From NCBI GenBank assembly GCA_963971405.1, contig OZ020484.1:6696001-6760000 (forward strand): DNA of 64,000 nucleotides. The letters run 5' to 3'. The notes under the pieces are model-generated. The model made no database searches. It was given only the letters and a program-made list of their open reading frames with translations, and was not told the DNA's origin. The position numbers were made by a program, and so were the translations under genes. Of this stretch, positions 42,201-54,900 are shown piece after piece. Numbering within the stretch: position 1 is the stretch's first letter; every line of letters starts with the position of its first letter. Source of the DNA: Psococerastis gibbosa. Taxonomy: Eukaryota; Arthropoda; Insecta; Psocodea; Psocidae.

Positions 42201-43970
42201 ACAGAAGTGAAGAGATAGAAGGGGGTGGAGGAGGCGCAACATGTCACATCCGGGCAACAATCATGACGTAGGCAATGACTATTGAGTTCTACATAGAAGA
42301 AAGAAGATCAGAAAATACTGAGCTATGCATCCTAAGAATAGTGTTCGAGGTTGCGGAAATAATGGTGGAAGGAATATCAAGAAGGACCTAGAAATTAACA
42401 ATAGTTCGACCATAAGCTGTTAAGATAATGAGCAACGACAATCTGTGCGTGAAGAAGTAATTGAAGGGCAGGTATAGAGTACGTCAGTACACGTATAGAA
42501 GAGGAACATAGATAGGCTACTGAAACCAGATTAAGGGCATGGTCAGGACAATGCAGTATTCTGTGTGCTCAGATCCGAGGTGGCCGACAGGAAGGAGTGG
42601 AGAAGGCTCATAAATCACACGCATGCGATTGAAGCTCATTCTAAAAAGAGCGATTTTTACATGTAAAAAAAATATAATTTTCACTACGGAATTCTGGACC
42701 ACCCCTCGTAGGCAATAATGGTACCATTGACGTTGTACACGTAATTGCTTAGGCGGTTACTTGTTATGGATATATACTGCAGGTAAGTGCCTTCGATGCG
42801 TACCTACATACATTTATTACTAACCCTAGCATTGTAAATATACCTGTGCGACCTGAATAATTGCATTTCTTATCTTTCTATATCTTTCAATTTGTTTAAA
42901 TAAATATATATTTTTTATCGTACAGATAGCTACATACGATCTTTGCTCTAGCCCTCCACTTTGACAAGAGTTCTTATAGTGGAGTTCTTTCAAGCCGGCG
43001 ACATTGATATCAACATTTCCCTCTCCTGCTTGATATGTCGTCCATCCGTGCATACACGAGTTTCTCATTGCACAGAGTGGACATGTACTGCATTGTTGTT
43101 GCATTACAAATTGCATATGTGATGTTCTCACACTATTTAAAATGAAATAATAATTATAATTCAAGAAAACAAACCAAATTTATTCAAGGAAATATAAAAT
43201 GCGACATTCCGCCATTTTGTCTAAAGCAACAACATTCTTTACATTTTATTTCGCGAAAAGGAATACCGCGTTACCGGAACCGGAAACCCAACAGTATATT
43301 TCAATGAATCCATAGCCTAAATATTGTGGAATTTTTTGGAGGAATACATTTTACTTTATTTTACCTAGCAAATACAGCTGCGGATTGGTTAAAAAATTAC
43401 TATAGACCAATTGACTGATATGGTACACAAATTTTTGCGGACGCTGACGAAATCAGCAACCAATAATGATCAAACTATGGACTTTCCCATGTTGCTTATC
43501 AATCAACACGGTTTATCGAGTTTGACCCCATAAACGTCAATAGCGTTCACTTTTCAACAATAACAAATCAGTCATTTCCACATGCTATATAATGCTGTTA
43601 CAATTTTTCTATTGACAACAGTACCGCATATATACAATATTACGTATGATAGGACATATTCAATTTTAAACACTGACACACCGGCCAATTCCTAAAAGCT
43701 ACCAACACTGGAAACGAGCTACATCCTATATAATGTTAAAATTTTCCTACTAACAACAGTACCGCATATATACAATTTTATAGTTCTATGCATGATAGGA
43801 GAGATTCAATTTTCAACACTGACACACCGGCGAGTTCCTAAAAGCTGCCAACACGGGCAATGAGCTGCCACTCCGAGTACGCCGACTGTTCTACCTTTGC
43901 AAGCAGGGAAAGATAAGAGGTCCTATAGTGGTATGGACTTTGACACAAGTTATGTAGAACTAAATCAGTA
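42200..43970. other. Intergenic DNA
   Basis: I see no supported gene. Frames at 42826-43164 and 42517-42702 lack family resemblance. Two similar segments, near 43590-43690 and 43730-43830 (ACAGTACCGCATATATACAA in each), form an imperfect direct duplication of about 140 bp. Confidence 0.5.
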
Positions 43971-43978
43971 CATTTGAA

Positions 43979-44330
43979 ATGTGGGCATACAGACGAATGC
44001 TGCGCATATGCTGGAGAGATCATGTCCTTAATGCTGAGCCCCTGAGGCGAATGAATACAGAAGCCGAGTGGCTGCTGACGGTTAAGAAACGGAAACTAAC
44101 ATACTTCGGCCATGAGACGAGGAATGAAAACTATGACCTCCTGCGTGTAATAATCCAAGGGAAGAAAGAAGGACAGAGGGCTGCCGGCAGAAAAGAACAC
44201 CCTGGTTCAAAAGCTGGTTTGGCAAGAGAACAACTTCACTTTTCAGAGCAGCAGTCTCCAAGGTACAAATCGCCATGATGGTCGCCAATCTTCGATGGAA
44301 GAGGCATCAAAAGAATGAGAAGATATTTGA
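43979..44330 (+). mobile_element. RTE-like LINE 3' end
   Basis: An open frame shows WAYRRMLRICWRDHV, LTVKKRKLTYFGHETRNENY, LLRVIIQGKKEGQRAAGRK and the 3' tail GTCGCCAATCTTCGATGGAA. These are hallmarks of the last part of RTE/BovB-like LINE polyproteins (MWCYRRML.I.W.D, KKRKLEYLGHIMR, IIQGKIEGKR). The N-terminal RT is missing. A second tail is at 44430-44480. Confidence 0.82.
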
Positions 44331-44479
44331 ATGGGTTTTATAGAAGTAGGCCTACTTACTGTATATATAAGACTAATTGCATCTTGCCCTGTCAACGACC
44401 CCATGGATTTTCGGACATTATTTCCGCAAGTATGATGATCGCCAATCTTCGATAGAAGAGGCATTAAAAGAGAGAAGAA

Positions 44480-45225
44480 GCATTATTATAGAGACGAAAC
44501 TACCCGTTGGCAGAATAAAAACGTAGCCTATCAGTTAGACGTTACTACTTTTTTCTACGGTGTTCCGACAAAAATACAGTGGGGCAGATCGGGCTCATAA
44601 CTGGCAATAAAGGGGCTCTTTAAAGCCTTAAATATCTAGATAAACTTTATACTAAAGTGAAAACATAAATTTGTATTAAATTGACATAGATTGGGTAGAA
44701 ATTAATTAGAACATTAACAATAAGAAATATTTGACACAAATTATCCAAATTAGTAAAATTTACCACCATGAGTTATGAAAACATGGACCAGAAAAGTTGG
44801 AATTTTCTCAATTTTTGTGCTATGACTCTTAGTGTAGCTCAACATAAATTAATTAGCTTATGAGATTTATATATTAATACTCGCTAATATTGCTCAGATT
44901 ACAATTTCTAAAAAAATCACAATTTCTCTGCTATCTCCGTTACTAACTTATATGTCCTAGAGAGCTGAAATAAGATCCAGATGTATTCTAATTAAAATCT
45001 CTAAAATAGCAAAAATATTTGCTCAATAGAAACTATTCCCACAAAGGAAAAATTTCAAGATGGCGGTTGCTAAATCTCATAGAAATATATGTTAACTGGA
45101 ACGGCGGGAGATATAATATCCCTTACGGGGCTCCCGTTAGTCTTAAGCCAACTATCAGAGATAAGTACCAATGTAAAAAATATCGAAGTCTTAAACATTC
45201 CAGCATAGCAGAACGGATACGTGGA
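44480..45225. other. Intergenic DNA
   Basis: No supported gene. It is AT-rich, up to a degraded relative of the 144-bp tandem unit at 45236-45330 (GTACTTAGCTTGTGCAGGCT; GCATATTGATAACGGTCT). Confidence 0.45.
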
Positions 45226-45986
45226 CCCAGTCAAAACTCTGTACTTAGCTTGTGCAGGCTATTCACCCACCGAAATTGCGTACTTATCTTGTGCAGACCA
45301 CACTAGCCGGCATATTGATAACGGTCTACAGCCCCGGGATGCTAATCTCCTTATAAAAGTACACCTTCGTGTTTATACACAGTATTGGATATCGAGATAT
45401 CCAATTACTTAAAGTATCTAGACTGCTTATGGTGCGTGATCGGTTCAACTTGGCGTCGGTACCCATTTCTTGTCCCCATGGCAACTGAGGGGGGAGTCAT
45501 AGCGCCGCCTTGTGACAGTGATTTCAAACTAAGAATTACAAACATAAAAATACAATTTCTTCTTCTGCTTCAAGTTACAATCTGGTTGGCATCGATGCCT
45601 GCACTCCCCTCGTTCCTGGCACGCCCTCATCCAAAATAGAATACATATATATATAGATATATGTATGTATATATAAATATATTTATTTTTTTAAACATAA
45701 TTATGATGACAATATATCATATTTTAGTGATTTAATGTAAATTTGAAAGGAAAAATAATGAAGCATATATTTTGGTGCTACTTCTAATTTACACGGTTCA
45801 GTTACTTAGCCTAAGGCGTAAGCGGTCTATATACATTAAGTCATTGGTGGAATCTGTGTTGGATAAGTCTACTGTTTCAAAACTGACCATTTGTCGGGAA
45901 AATAGCGCACTCATTAACATCAGGCTCTCCAGCTGCGACCTTAGTCATTATGACAAATCGCCAAAGAATGAGAAACGGCGTATTCG

Positions 45987-48900
45987 TCAGGTATTGAACA
46001 TTCGGCTGGCTGCCAGCTCTTCCCAGCTCGGATGGTTTAGGGAGCAAATTATACGTTCCATATTTATCGCATACAACGAATGCGCTGGTATAGCCGATTT
46101 GTGAACCTGAAACAAAGCAATTGGCTTTTAAATCTGCCACCTATGCACGGTTCTGGAAATGAGTGGTACCTAAAAGGTACTGATACCTAAAAGAGCAGGT
46201 TCAAAATTAGCATATGATAGCAACTGTTGAACGTCGTTGTTGTTGTTGTTGTTGTTGTTTCCAACGCCTGCTGTCAGCATTTCTGCTTTAAGCAACCCTG
46301 TCAGCCTGGCGGGGGGAGTGAGTCTGTTTGTTAACTTGAGGCACTCTAAGGGCAGACTCCTTCACCTCGGGGGAAAGGGGAGTTGACTGACACGGTGGAC
46401 CTCCTGATTATAGTGGATTCCGAACCACTTGGGGAACATGGTAAAGTCACACGATTAAATCGAAAGTTACCAGGACTTGACACGCACTTCGACTGACTGG
46501 TATAGTCTCAATGCGTTATCATGTCCCACCATGTTATCCTGCCAACACTGTGCACACTACCAAGTTCGCCGCAGTTTGTAACATGTTCTGCCCTCATGGA
46601 ATCAACATGGTAAGGCCGTTGGCAAAGCATAGCAACAAAAAGACTATAAAAAGAGCTGTTATTTCATAGGCAACCTGACCCATTGCTTGCATTTGAAAAG
46701 TCCTGAGATCGTAAAGCAATTGCGGTTTCGTGCAGTAGAAGAAATGTCCCTCTACATTTTAATACAAGGTAGGCTATACCTGTATGCGCTGGCCATCACA
46801 GGTACAGGTTGGCCACGGTTATGGGGAAAAAGGAGCACACTTTTACGCCTTCCATAAGTGTGACCAATCGACGACCAACCATATTTTACTTCTATGTATA
46901 TATTTATGTATTTTATTTTAAACATTTTAAACATTTTAAAATGTAAATGTACAGGCCTATGTCACAAACTCCTAAATGACAGCTCTTAGATTTCCTGTGA
47001 AATTTTCGTTTGCATAAATAATGAAAACAATCGTCATGGCACGCAACCCTTATGGATTCCTTGCAACCCTTGCAGGTCTACGCCTGGGACTCGACTAGTA
47101 GAGGATCGAATTTCTTGACTACTGTTCTATGTGGTATTTTTCCTCTTCCGGTCCATTAAGGTCTGATCCCATCATCATCTGAAAGGTCTCACGAAGGAAT
47201 ACTGCACCGCACCGCCACGCATTGGAAGATGGCCTTATGGTCTCAGAGGTGAAGACGCTAAAATCTCTAATCTGTACCCCCTCGTGGTGTAGATGGAAGC
47301 GCGTAATAGCGACTGAGTAGATAGGGGATCAAGTTTGAGCCGGGATAAGTGAAAAACAGTCTTTTTTGTGCAGAGCACACTCTTGTCCTGAGGTAGAGAA
47401 ACTGGCCCCAAAAGCAGAGGAACCCAATGAAGAGTTAAAGACAAATAAGTGTTTTTACATAATTAAATAAATAAAAACTTTTTGTTCTGTTACTAAGTCA
47501 ACCTAGTGGAGTTAGGGCTATAAAGCCCCCTCTTACACTCAACTAGGAAGGCCCGGGACCGCCTGCTTTACAAGCCCTCCAAAGCATGGCCAGAAAATGT
47601 AGGAAATGTAGGACTCGAACCAACAACCTTTCGGGTGAAAGTCAGAGTACCTACCACTATTCTACATGTCTTGTAAGTGAAATGCGTAGGGGGGGGGGGG
47701 GGTACTCAGATTTGCTCTGAACTGAAAGTCCACTTACCATAAGAGCTTGCATGACGTCAAAGGCGGAAATGGGCTGCTTTACAGGAGGAGGCCGAGCGGC
47801 ACACGCCATGTCATGCACTTCTTTTTGCTCCAACTCCCCCATAGTAGGCTGGCGTCTGGGGGCATCGTCGTCTATATCTGATGTCGCATCAACACTGAAA
47901 ATTTAATATAACATACAATATTCATCGCACGTCCGGTACACACGGGCGATTCACCCAGTCGCGATTTGTCGACGTCTTTTCCATTGTAGCCATAGGGATA
48001 GCAGAGGATTTCTTGTCAATTTCTCGACGATTTCCCCAGCTGGCCAACCGCAAAAAACTGCACCTAGACACGCCAGATCATAGAAATCTTCTGAATTAGA
48101 CTCTGTGGTTTTGATCCGATCATTCCCCAAGCCCTGTCGCCCCTATTCCTGACGATTATACTAACAATACTTTATACTTTTCCTTTTATACTTTCTTGTC
48201 AATTACATGACTGTATAATTTAACAGAAATATATATTTATTTATATATTTATTTACAATAGAAAAGACGTGGGCAAATCGTGACTGACAGAATCGTCCGT
48301 GCCTACCAGGTCTTAAGGTGGCTATTCCACTGGTCGATTTTCCCATCAAATATGATTAAAAAGAGTCTGCTACCATATTATAACTTAATTTATAATAGAT
48401 AAGTTATGTATCTACATAATAGTCTCCTTAAATATAATATGGTAGCAGACTCTTTTTAATCACATTTGATGGGAAAATCGACCAGTGGAATACCTGCCAA
48501 ATGTAATAATCACGAGGAAACTAACGATTCTAAGACCAGTTCAAAAATAGATTCTACCCAGAGACATTTTTGTACTTAGTTTGTGTAGGCTCCATATGAC
48601 GGCCATATTGATAACGTTCTGCTCCTCCACGATGGACATGTTTCGAATGGAAATCCAACATGTCTGCTATACATACAGCCATTTCGAGATCACCGCCGTA
48701 TCAATGTGATTTCTCTGATTGGCTAGCCAATAGTATCCTAAGACGACCATATTGATAACGTTCTGCTCCTCCACGATGGACATGTTTCGAATGGAAATCC
48801 AACATGTCTGCTATACATACAGCCATTTCGAGATCACCGCCGTATCAATGTGATTTCTCTGATTGGCTAGCCAATAGTATTCTAAGGCGACCATATTGAT

Positions 48901-51900
48901 AACGTTCTGCTCCTCCACGATGGACATGTTTCGAATGGAAATCCAACATGTCTGCTATACATACAGCCATTTCGAGAATACCGCCGTTTCTGAGTGATTT
49001 CTCTGATTGGCTGGTCAATACTTTTTTCTGAGCTATGTGTTGCAAATAGTAGATCCATGGCTCTGGATACCAGTCTTGCGTCTAGTAACTCCAAGAACAG
49101 CGAGACCAGCAAATTCCCAACGTAAACAAGATGAAATACAAATCATACAAACCTAGTCTTGACGTTTCTAAGCCATGGGTTTGGCACTGGGTTCCCAACA
49201 GACAATATAGCTCGCTTATTGTGCAGTCGGTAACCACTTCTTTGGCTCAGTATCGCAGTAAGAATATTCTTTAAGAAAAACTGAAAAAATCACACATTCA
49301 TAGATAAATAATTAATAAATAATGACTTTTGTTCTATTACTATTATTATTATTAGTGTTCATTAGGTGTCCCAAAGGGACCAAAGACGTAGGCCACAAAT
49401 GAGGGCCCATCGAACACCCTAATTAATTTTTACAACACAGTTTATCTCTCGAATACGGAACTGTGTCGCATTAGGTCAGCGACGGCAGAGGGGAATAATT
49501 CCACTTGTTCCTCTTCTATATACGGAGCTCCGAAGTACTCTAGACGCTTCCTCCACAGCGCTGGGCATCTGAAGAGCAGATGTGACGAGGTCTCTTCCTC
49601 CTCTGCGCAGTGCCTGCAAGATGTATTTTCCGCTGTGACAGCGTGAATAGTCAGTAAGTGCTTCTTAAAAGGGCCGTGTCCTGTTAAGGCTGCTATTACT
49701 GATCTAACACTGTTCCTGCTGAGTTGTAGCAGTTTTTTTGTCCAGGAAGGACAAGGTTTTTGTATCAAAAGTTTTGATAGACCCTTGGCATTTTTACGCC
49801 AGAAAGTTGCGAACTTCCTTCTTGTCTCTTCACTTGCCCTTCTCTTCATCAGGGAAAGCGCTATCGGCAGCAAAGGCTCAGGGCCAACGGGTGCTGTTTC
49901 CGAGCCTTCTCTAGCTAGTGAGTCTGCTACCTCGTTGCCTTCGATGCCCTCATGCCCAGGTACCCAAATAAGGTCAACTGAAAGCCCCAATTGATTAAGC
50001 CTTCTCAGAGTTTGCTTACATTGCAGTACTGTTGCAGATCGAGTTACTGGGTTAGCGATTGCGAATAAAGCCGCTTGACTGTCGGAGCAAATCACAATTT
50101 TTTCCATGTGGTAGACTTCATTTTCCAATGTGATCTCCATGGCTTTCATGATTGCAAATACCTCCGCCTGAAAGACTGTCGTATGCCTCCCCAATGGTAT
50201 TGCTAATGAGAGAGCTGGGTCAGCGCAATATATTCCGGCTCCCGCGGCTCCTTCCAGTAGGGATCACTCTGTGTACCAGATTCTACCTTCTGGGACAAAA
50301 CTTCCGGACAGCCATTCTTCGCGCGTAGGGAAACATGGAATAGGTACTACATCTAGGATAATACTTTTTGACATGTAATCCTGTGGCATTAATACCTCCT
50401 CGATATTTATTTGCTTTTCACTTATGATGGATGAGTGACTGGTGTACTGGGTATTGTTTTGCCACAATCCGCTGCAATTCAGCCTTAGAGCCGACATAAA
50501 GGCCGCCTCTTGAATGGTCAGTTCTAGAGGTGGAAAGTTTAGAGCTACCATTAAACTAGCTGTAGGGGTTGTCTTAAAGGCCCCAGTGCAGGCTACGCAT
50601 GCAAGCCTTTGCAGTTGACTTAGGATTGTCTTTGCAGTCTCCAGTTTTGTTCTTGGCCACCAAACCACAGAAGCATAGTTAATTATTGGTATGACCATCA
50701 TCTTGTAGAGCCAGGTCATAATTCGAGGTTTTAGTCCCCAGGTACTACCACAGGTTCTTCTCAAAGTCCACAGTAGTAACTTATTGTCAAAAATTACTCC
50801 TAGGTACTTTACTTCTTTCTTAAATGCGATATTCTTCCCAAAAAAATTTATTTCATTTAATTGTTCACTTCGTATGTGTTTATTGGTAAAGAGCATAGCC
50901 TCCGCCTTTTCTGGGTTAACTGTGAGTCCTTGGATTTCACACCATCTTTGGACAGCCCTTAATGCTTCTTGGATTCTGTGCAAAATAGTGGGTAGGTGAG
51001 ATCCTTGTTGCACAATCGCAAAATCGTCCGCGTATGCCTGAACGAAGAATCCAGCATCTAGTAGAATGGCCAGTAGTAGGTCAGCAATTAGACACCAAAG
51101 TAATGGCGAAATCAAACCGCCTTGGGGGCACCCTTTGGTTATAAAGACAGATACTTTGCATTTGCCTCTAGTTGCAAAAACTAATCTCTGCTTTAGCATT
51201 TTTTCAATCCACATTATTAGATAATGGTCAATCCCTCGATTTTTCAAAACTGTTACGATTGTATTAAAGCTAGAATGGTCGAAGGCTCCAGCAATGTCTA
51301 AAAATACGGCTACAGCCATTTCTTTACCGTATATAGCTTTTTCTAACTTGACTGTTAAATGATGAAGGGCAGCATCTGTTGACTTTCCTGACTGGTATGC
51401 ATACTGCCTTGGATTGATTGCCGTACTGTTTGCCAACTGATCTCTGAGATAATGGTCAACCAGCCTTTCCAAAGTTTTAAGTAAAAACGATGACAAGCTT
51501 ATAGGTCTGAAGGCCTTAGCGTTGGTATAGTCCGTTTTCCCAGGTTTCGGTATGAATGCCACTCGAACCCGCTTCCATTGCTTAGGGATATAACTTAGAC
51601 TGAGACATGCTCGAAAAATCTTTACAAGTGGTTCTGTGATATCATCTATAGCTTGTTGAAGCATCTTAGGTATAATGCCATCTTCTCCAGGAGATTTGTA
51701 AGGCGAAAATTTTCTAATCGCCCACTTAACTTTCTCAACATTAACCAGCACATTGCAGCTATCAACCGCTGTCAGATGGGTTTCCCCGCTGTTGTAGCTT
51801 TGAAAACTTGTAAGTTCATCCTCATCATTGGCAAGTCGAGAGTCAGGAAAGTGAACAGTGAACAGTTCTTTTAGTTTTTCTTCATGACTAGTAGTAAAAG

Positions 51901-54900
51901 TTCCGTCCTGTAGTTGCAGTGGGCCCTCAACAATCTTGCTATGCTTCTTCAGCGATGAGACAAGCCGTGTAGATTGTGGCAACGTTCCTATTTCTTGACA
52001 GAAGTCCTGCCATGACTTCCTCTTAGCCCGTTTAATTGTTTGTTTAAATACTCTTAGGGTTTCCCTGTAGTCTTTAATATCACACTGTTTTTGGCTTCTA
52101 CGGGCACGATTAGAGAGCATTTTAGTTTTTCTTCTTAATTTTTCTATTTCCCCGTTCCACCATCGTACATTAGTCTTGTTCTTAACTGTTCGAAGGGGGC
52201 AGGCTTCATGATAGGACTGGTTTATAGCTGTTGACATGGCTTGCACAGTGTTCTCTAATGCCTCACAACTGAATACATCGCAGTTTAAATTTTTAATTTT
52301 TTCCGATATTGATTTTCTGTACTTACTCTGTACTGTGTAGCCAGAATGGCGTAGAGGTAACGACTCGGACTATCATCCAGAAGGTGACTGGTTCGAGTCC
52401 CACCCGAATGCCAAAATTTTCTAGTGGTACAATTATTTATCTTCTGACTACCATGCTTCGGAGGGCATGTAAAGCCGGCGGTCCCGGCAGTCTTCCCTGA
52501 CTGTCAATAGGTTAAACAGGAGGCTGTTGATGCAACCTGAAAACTCCTGTACCACGGGTAGTACCACCCCGACACGAATTTACTTTTTTACTAAGCTAAG
52601 CTATGAAGTCCTCTTTTACACCCAACGAAGCATGGCCAGAAAATGTAGAAAGTATCTTTCGTATGAAAGCCAAATCAAGGGTCTGTACTCTCCATGAACT
52701 AATATTTATGGTTGAAGGGAAAACTTCCATAGGCACATTTTGTACTATTGCTCGGAGGTGAATTTAATGGAACCGCCAAGAGTCATTTGAATCGAAGATA
52801 AGGGTTGTCCTCATAGAACATTGCCGATGTGCTAGGTCTTCTACAGTTACCCGCCACATATTCAGAGACACGTGGACTGGACTGTCTTCATAAGACGATA
52901 CAGCTTCTTAAGCTTCTTTAGGCGGGGTTTCCATTGACCTCGCATTTGAGCGTGAGCGTGACATTGATCTGGTAGCAGACATTTTTCGACTGTCTTGAAT
53001 GTCTGCTACCACGTCAATATCACGCTCACGCTCAAATGCGAGGTCAACGGAAACCCCGCCTTAGTTTTAGGACTAAAACGCTGCTAATAATAAAGTAGTT
53101 GAGTCTTGGATACAAACACGTATACATGTAATTTATAAAAGAAAGAATTAAATTAGGAAAGAAATAATAGGATCAATAAGGGAATACAATTCTATCACCA
53201 AGTAAGGTCTCACCTCTAGGGCGATAAGGAGCCCACAACTACTAAGCAAACGTTATTTAAAACGTTATTATATTTTTATACTCGTACTAATTACGAAGTA
53301 CAGTATAGAGGCAGTGGTCACGAATAGCATACAATACAGTAAAATACAAGCGGCTGAAATGAAATTCATCAGACAATCCGTCAGATGAGAAGAAGGGATA
53401 GGATTAGAAATGAAGTGATTGGAAGAGAGTTTGGGGTTGGAAGAACCATTGGTGGAGAAGATAGCGAGATAGAAGAAATGGCTGGAGGAAGAAATAGAGG
53501 AACATGAAGAAGGGAAAACCGAAAAAAATGGAACAAAGACAAAGCGGAAATACGGTTTAAATGGATTTACTTTTTGTACGATATTATTTAGTTTTTTTAG
53601 CTATAAAGCTATTTACCTGCACGGCTACGACAAGAAATTTGGCTGCCGCGTCGTCAGCCCCTTCCATGCCCAGTTCCCAGGCCCCCACCATCAGCCTGCT
53701 CATCACCAGTGTGTGGTCCGGAAGGAAGAGTTCTTGTGCACAGTTCCGCTGCGCTTCCTCCTGAAGATGCTGTGGAGGAGCTTCTAGTGTTGGAAGGTAG
53801 TTCACAGGATCGACAGGCTGTACAATAAAACAAAATCGTTTAGGGGTAGCCTCATGTAGTGGCGGAGCTTCTAGTTGTGGAAGGTTTCTCACAGGTTTTT
53901 AAGCTTCAGAGGAGGACGATACGATATCTCTGTGGTGGTTTGCCTAGAGTCGCATCACGTCGTCCACATTTCAAAAGACAGGGTATTCTAAGGGCACCAT
54001 CTCCCTATGTTCCGGAGGTGTGCACCTATGTAAAGAAGGTGTATGGCACCTTAGCTAGGCATGAGTGTCACTCAGCCTAGGGGCAGGGATTACCTTGTGA
54101 TCCCTAAACATAGAACCAGTAGGTATGAGGGTAAACCAGCCCATGCAGGTGCTAGATACTTACAAGGGCTACTTAGGAACATTAGAGATGTGGAAAAAAT
54201 GACTGCTTTTAGAAGTAAACTAAAGAGGCACCTCATAGACCAATCCTTGTGTGTGGAGGGCATGATGTGGTACTAGACAGCCGGCGTTCTACTCATGATT
54301 CTCAGTGCAGACATTACTAGTTTTAGTGTTTCATGTATTTATTGTTATTGTGTCTTAGGTTTTAGAACGCCTATTGTTTCGTGTTAATGATTCAATACAG
54401 AAATATTCTATTATATTCAGGATCGACCGGTTTTAAAATAAAACAAAAACAGTTCAGTGGCAGTCTCATTCATACCCGTTCAACTTCCCCAGTGGAGTAC
54501 CAATGATAGGCGTCGTGGTCCCTCCAGCGCCACCTCCACTAAGAATACCCTAGTTTCCTAGTAATGATCAGAGACAATTTTCCAAAACTTACCTGAAATG
54601 CCCCTTTATCTCCGGATCGCTTCGGTTTAGCCAGCTTTGCTTTTTTGTTACCGTACTTTGACCGGACATTGTCACTGGTTAGAAAAGTACATTTATTGAA
54701 GAGGCAAAGAAGAAATTCATTGTGGTATCGAAGATTTTCTACGCTTATTTGTTTTCGGGCTAAAGTGTCAAATTCTTCTTTCGTCATCTGAAAAACATTA
54801 ATTTTTAACGAATGGTAAAAATTGGTCAAAACATTGGGGTTTATCTCTCTTACAATAGATTCCGATAGGAAATGTATCCATTGCTAGATTTAGATAAATA

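Noticed and set aside
42826..43164. 112-codon minus-strand frame with several cysteines
   Set aside because: The cysteine spacing fits no zinc finger I know, and there are no supporting splice sites or neighbours.
45772..46104. 110-codon plus-strand frame
   Set aside because: It is antisense to the last TADA1 exon, which matches the conserved C-terminus of the family.
54484..54560. Possible extra TADA1 exon on the minus strand (21 codons with AG and GT borders)
   Set aside because: Joining exon 3 directly to exon 4 gives the family sequence around the junction. The extra segment would insert an unrelated Trp/Arg stretch.
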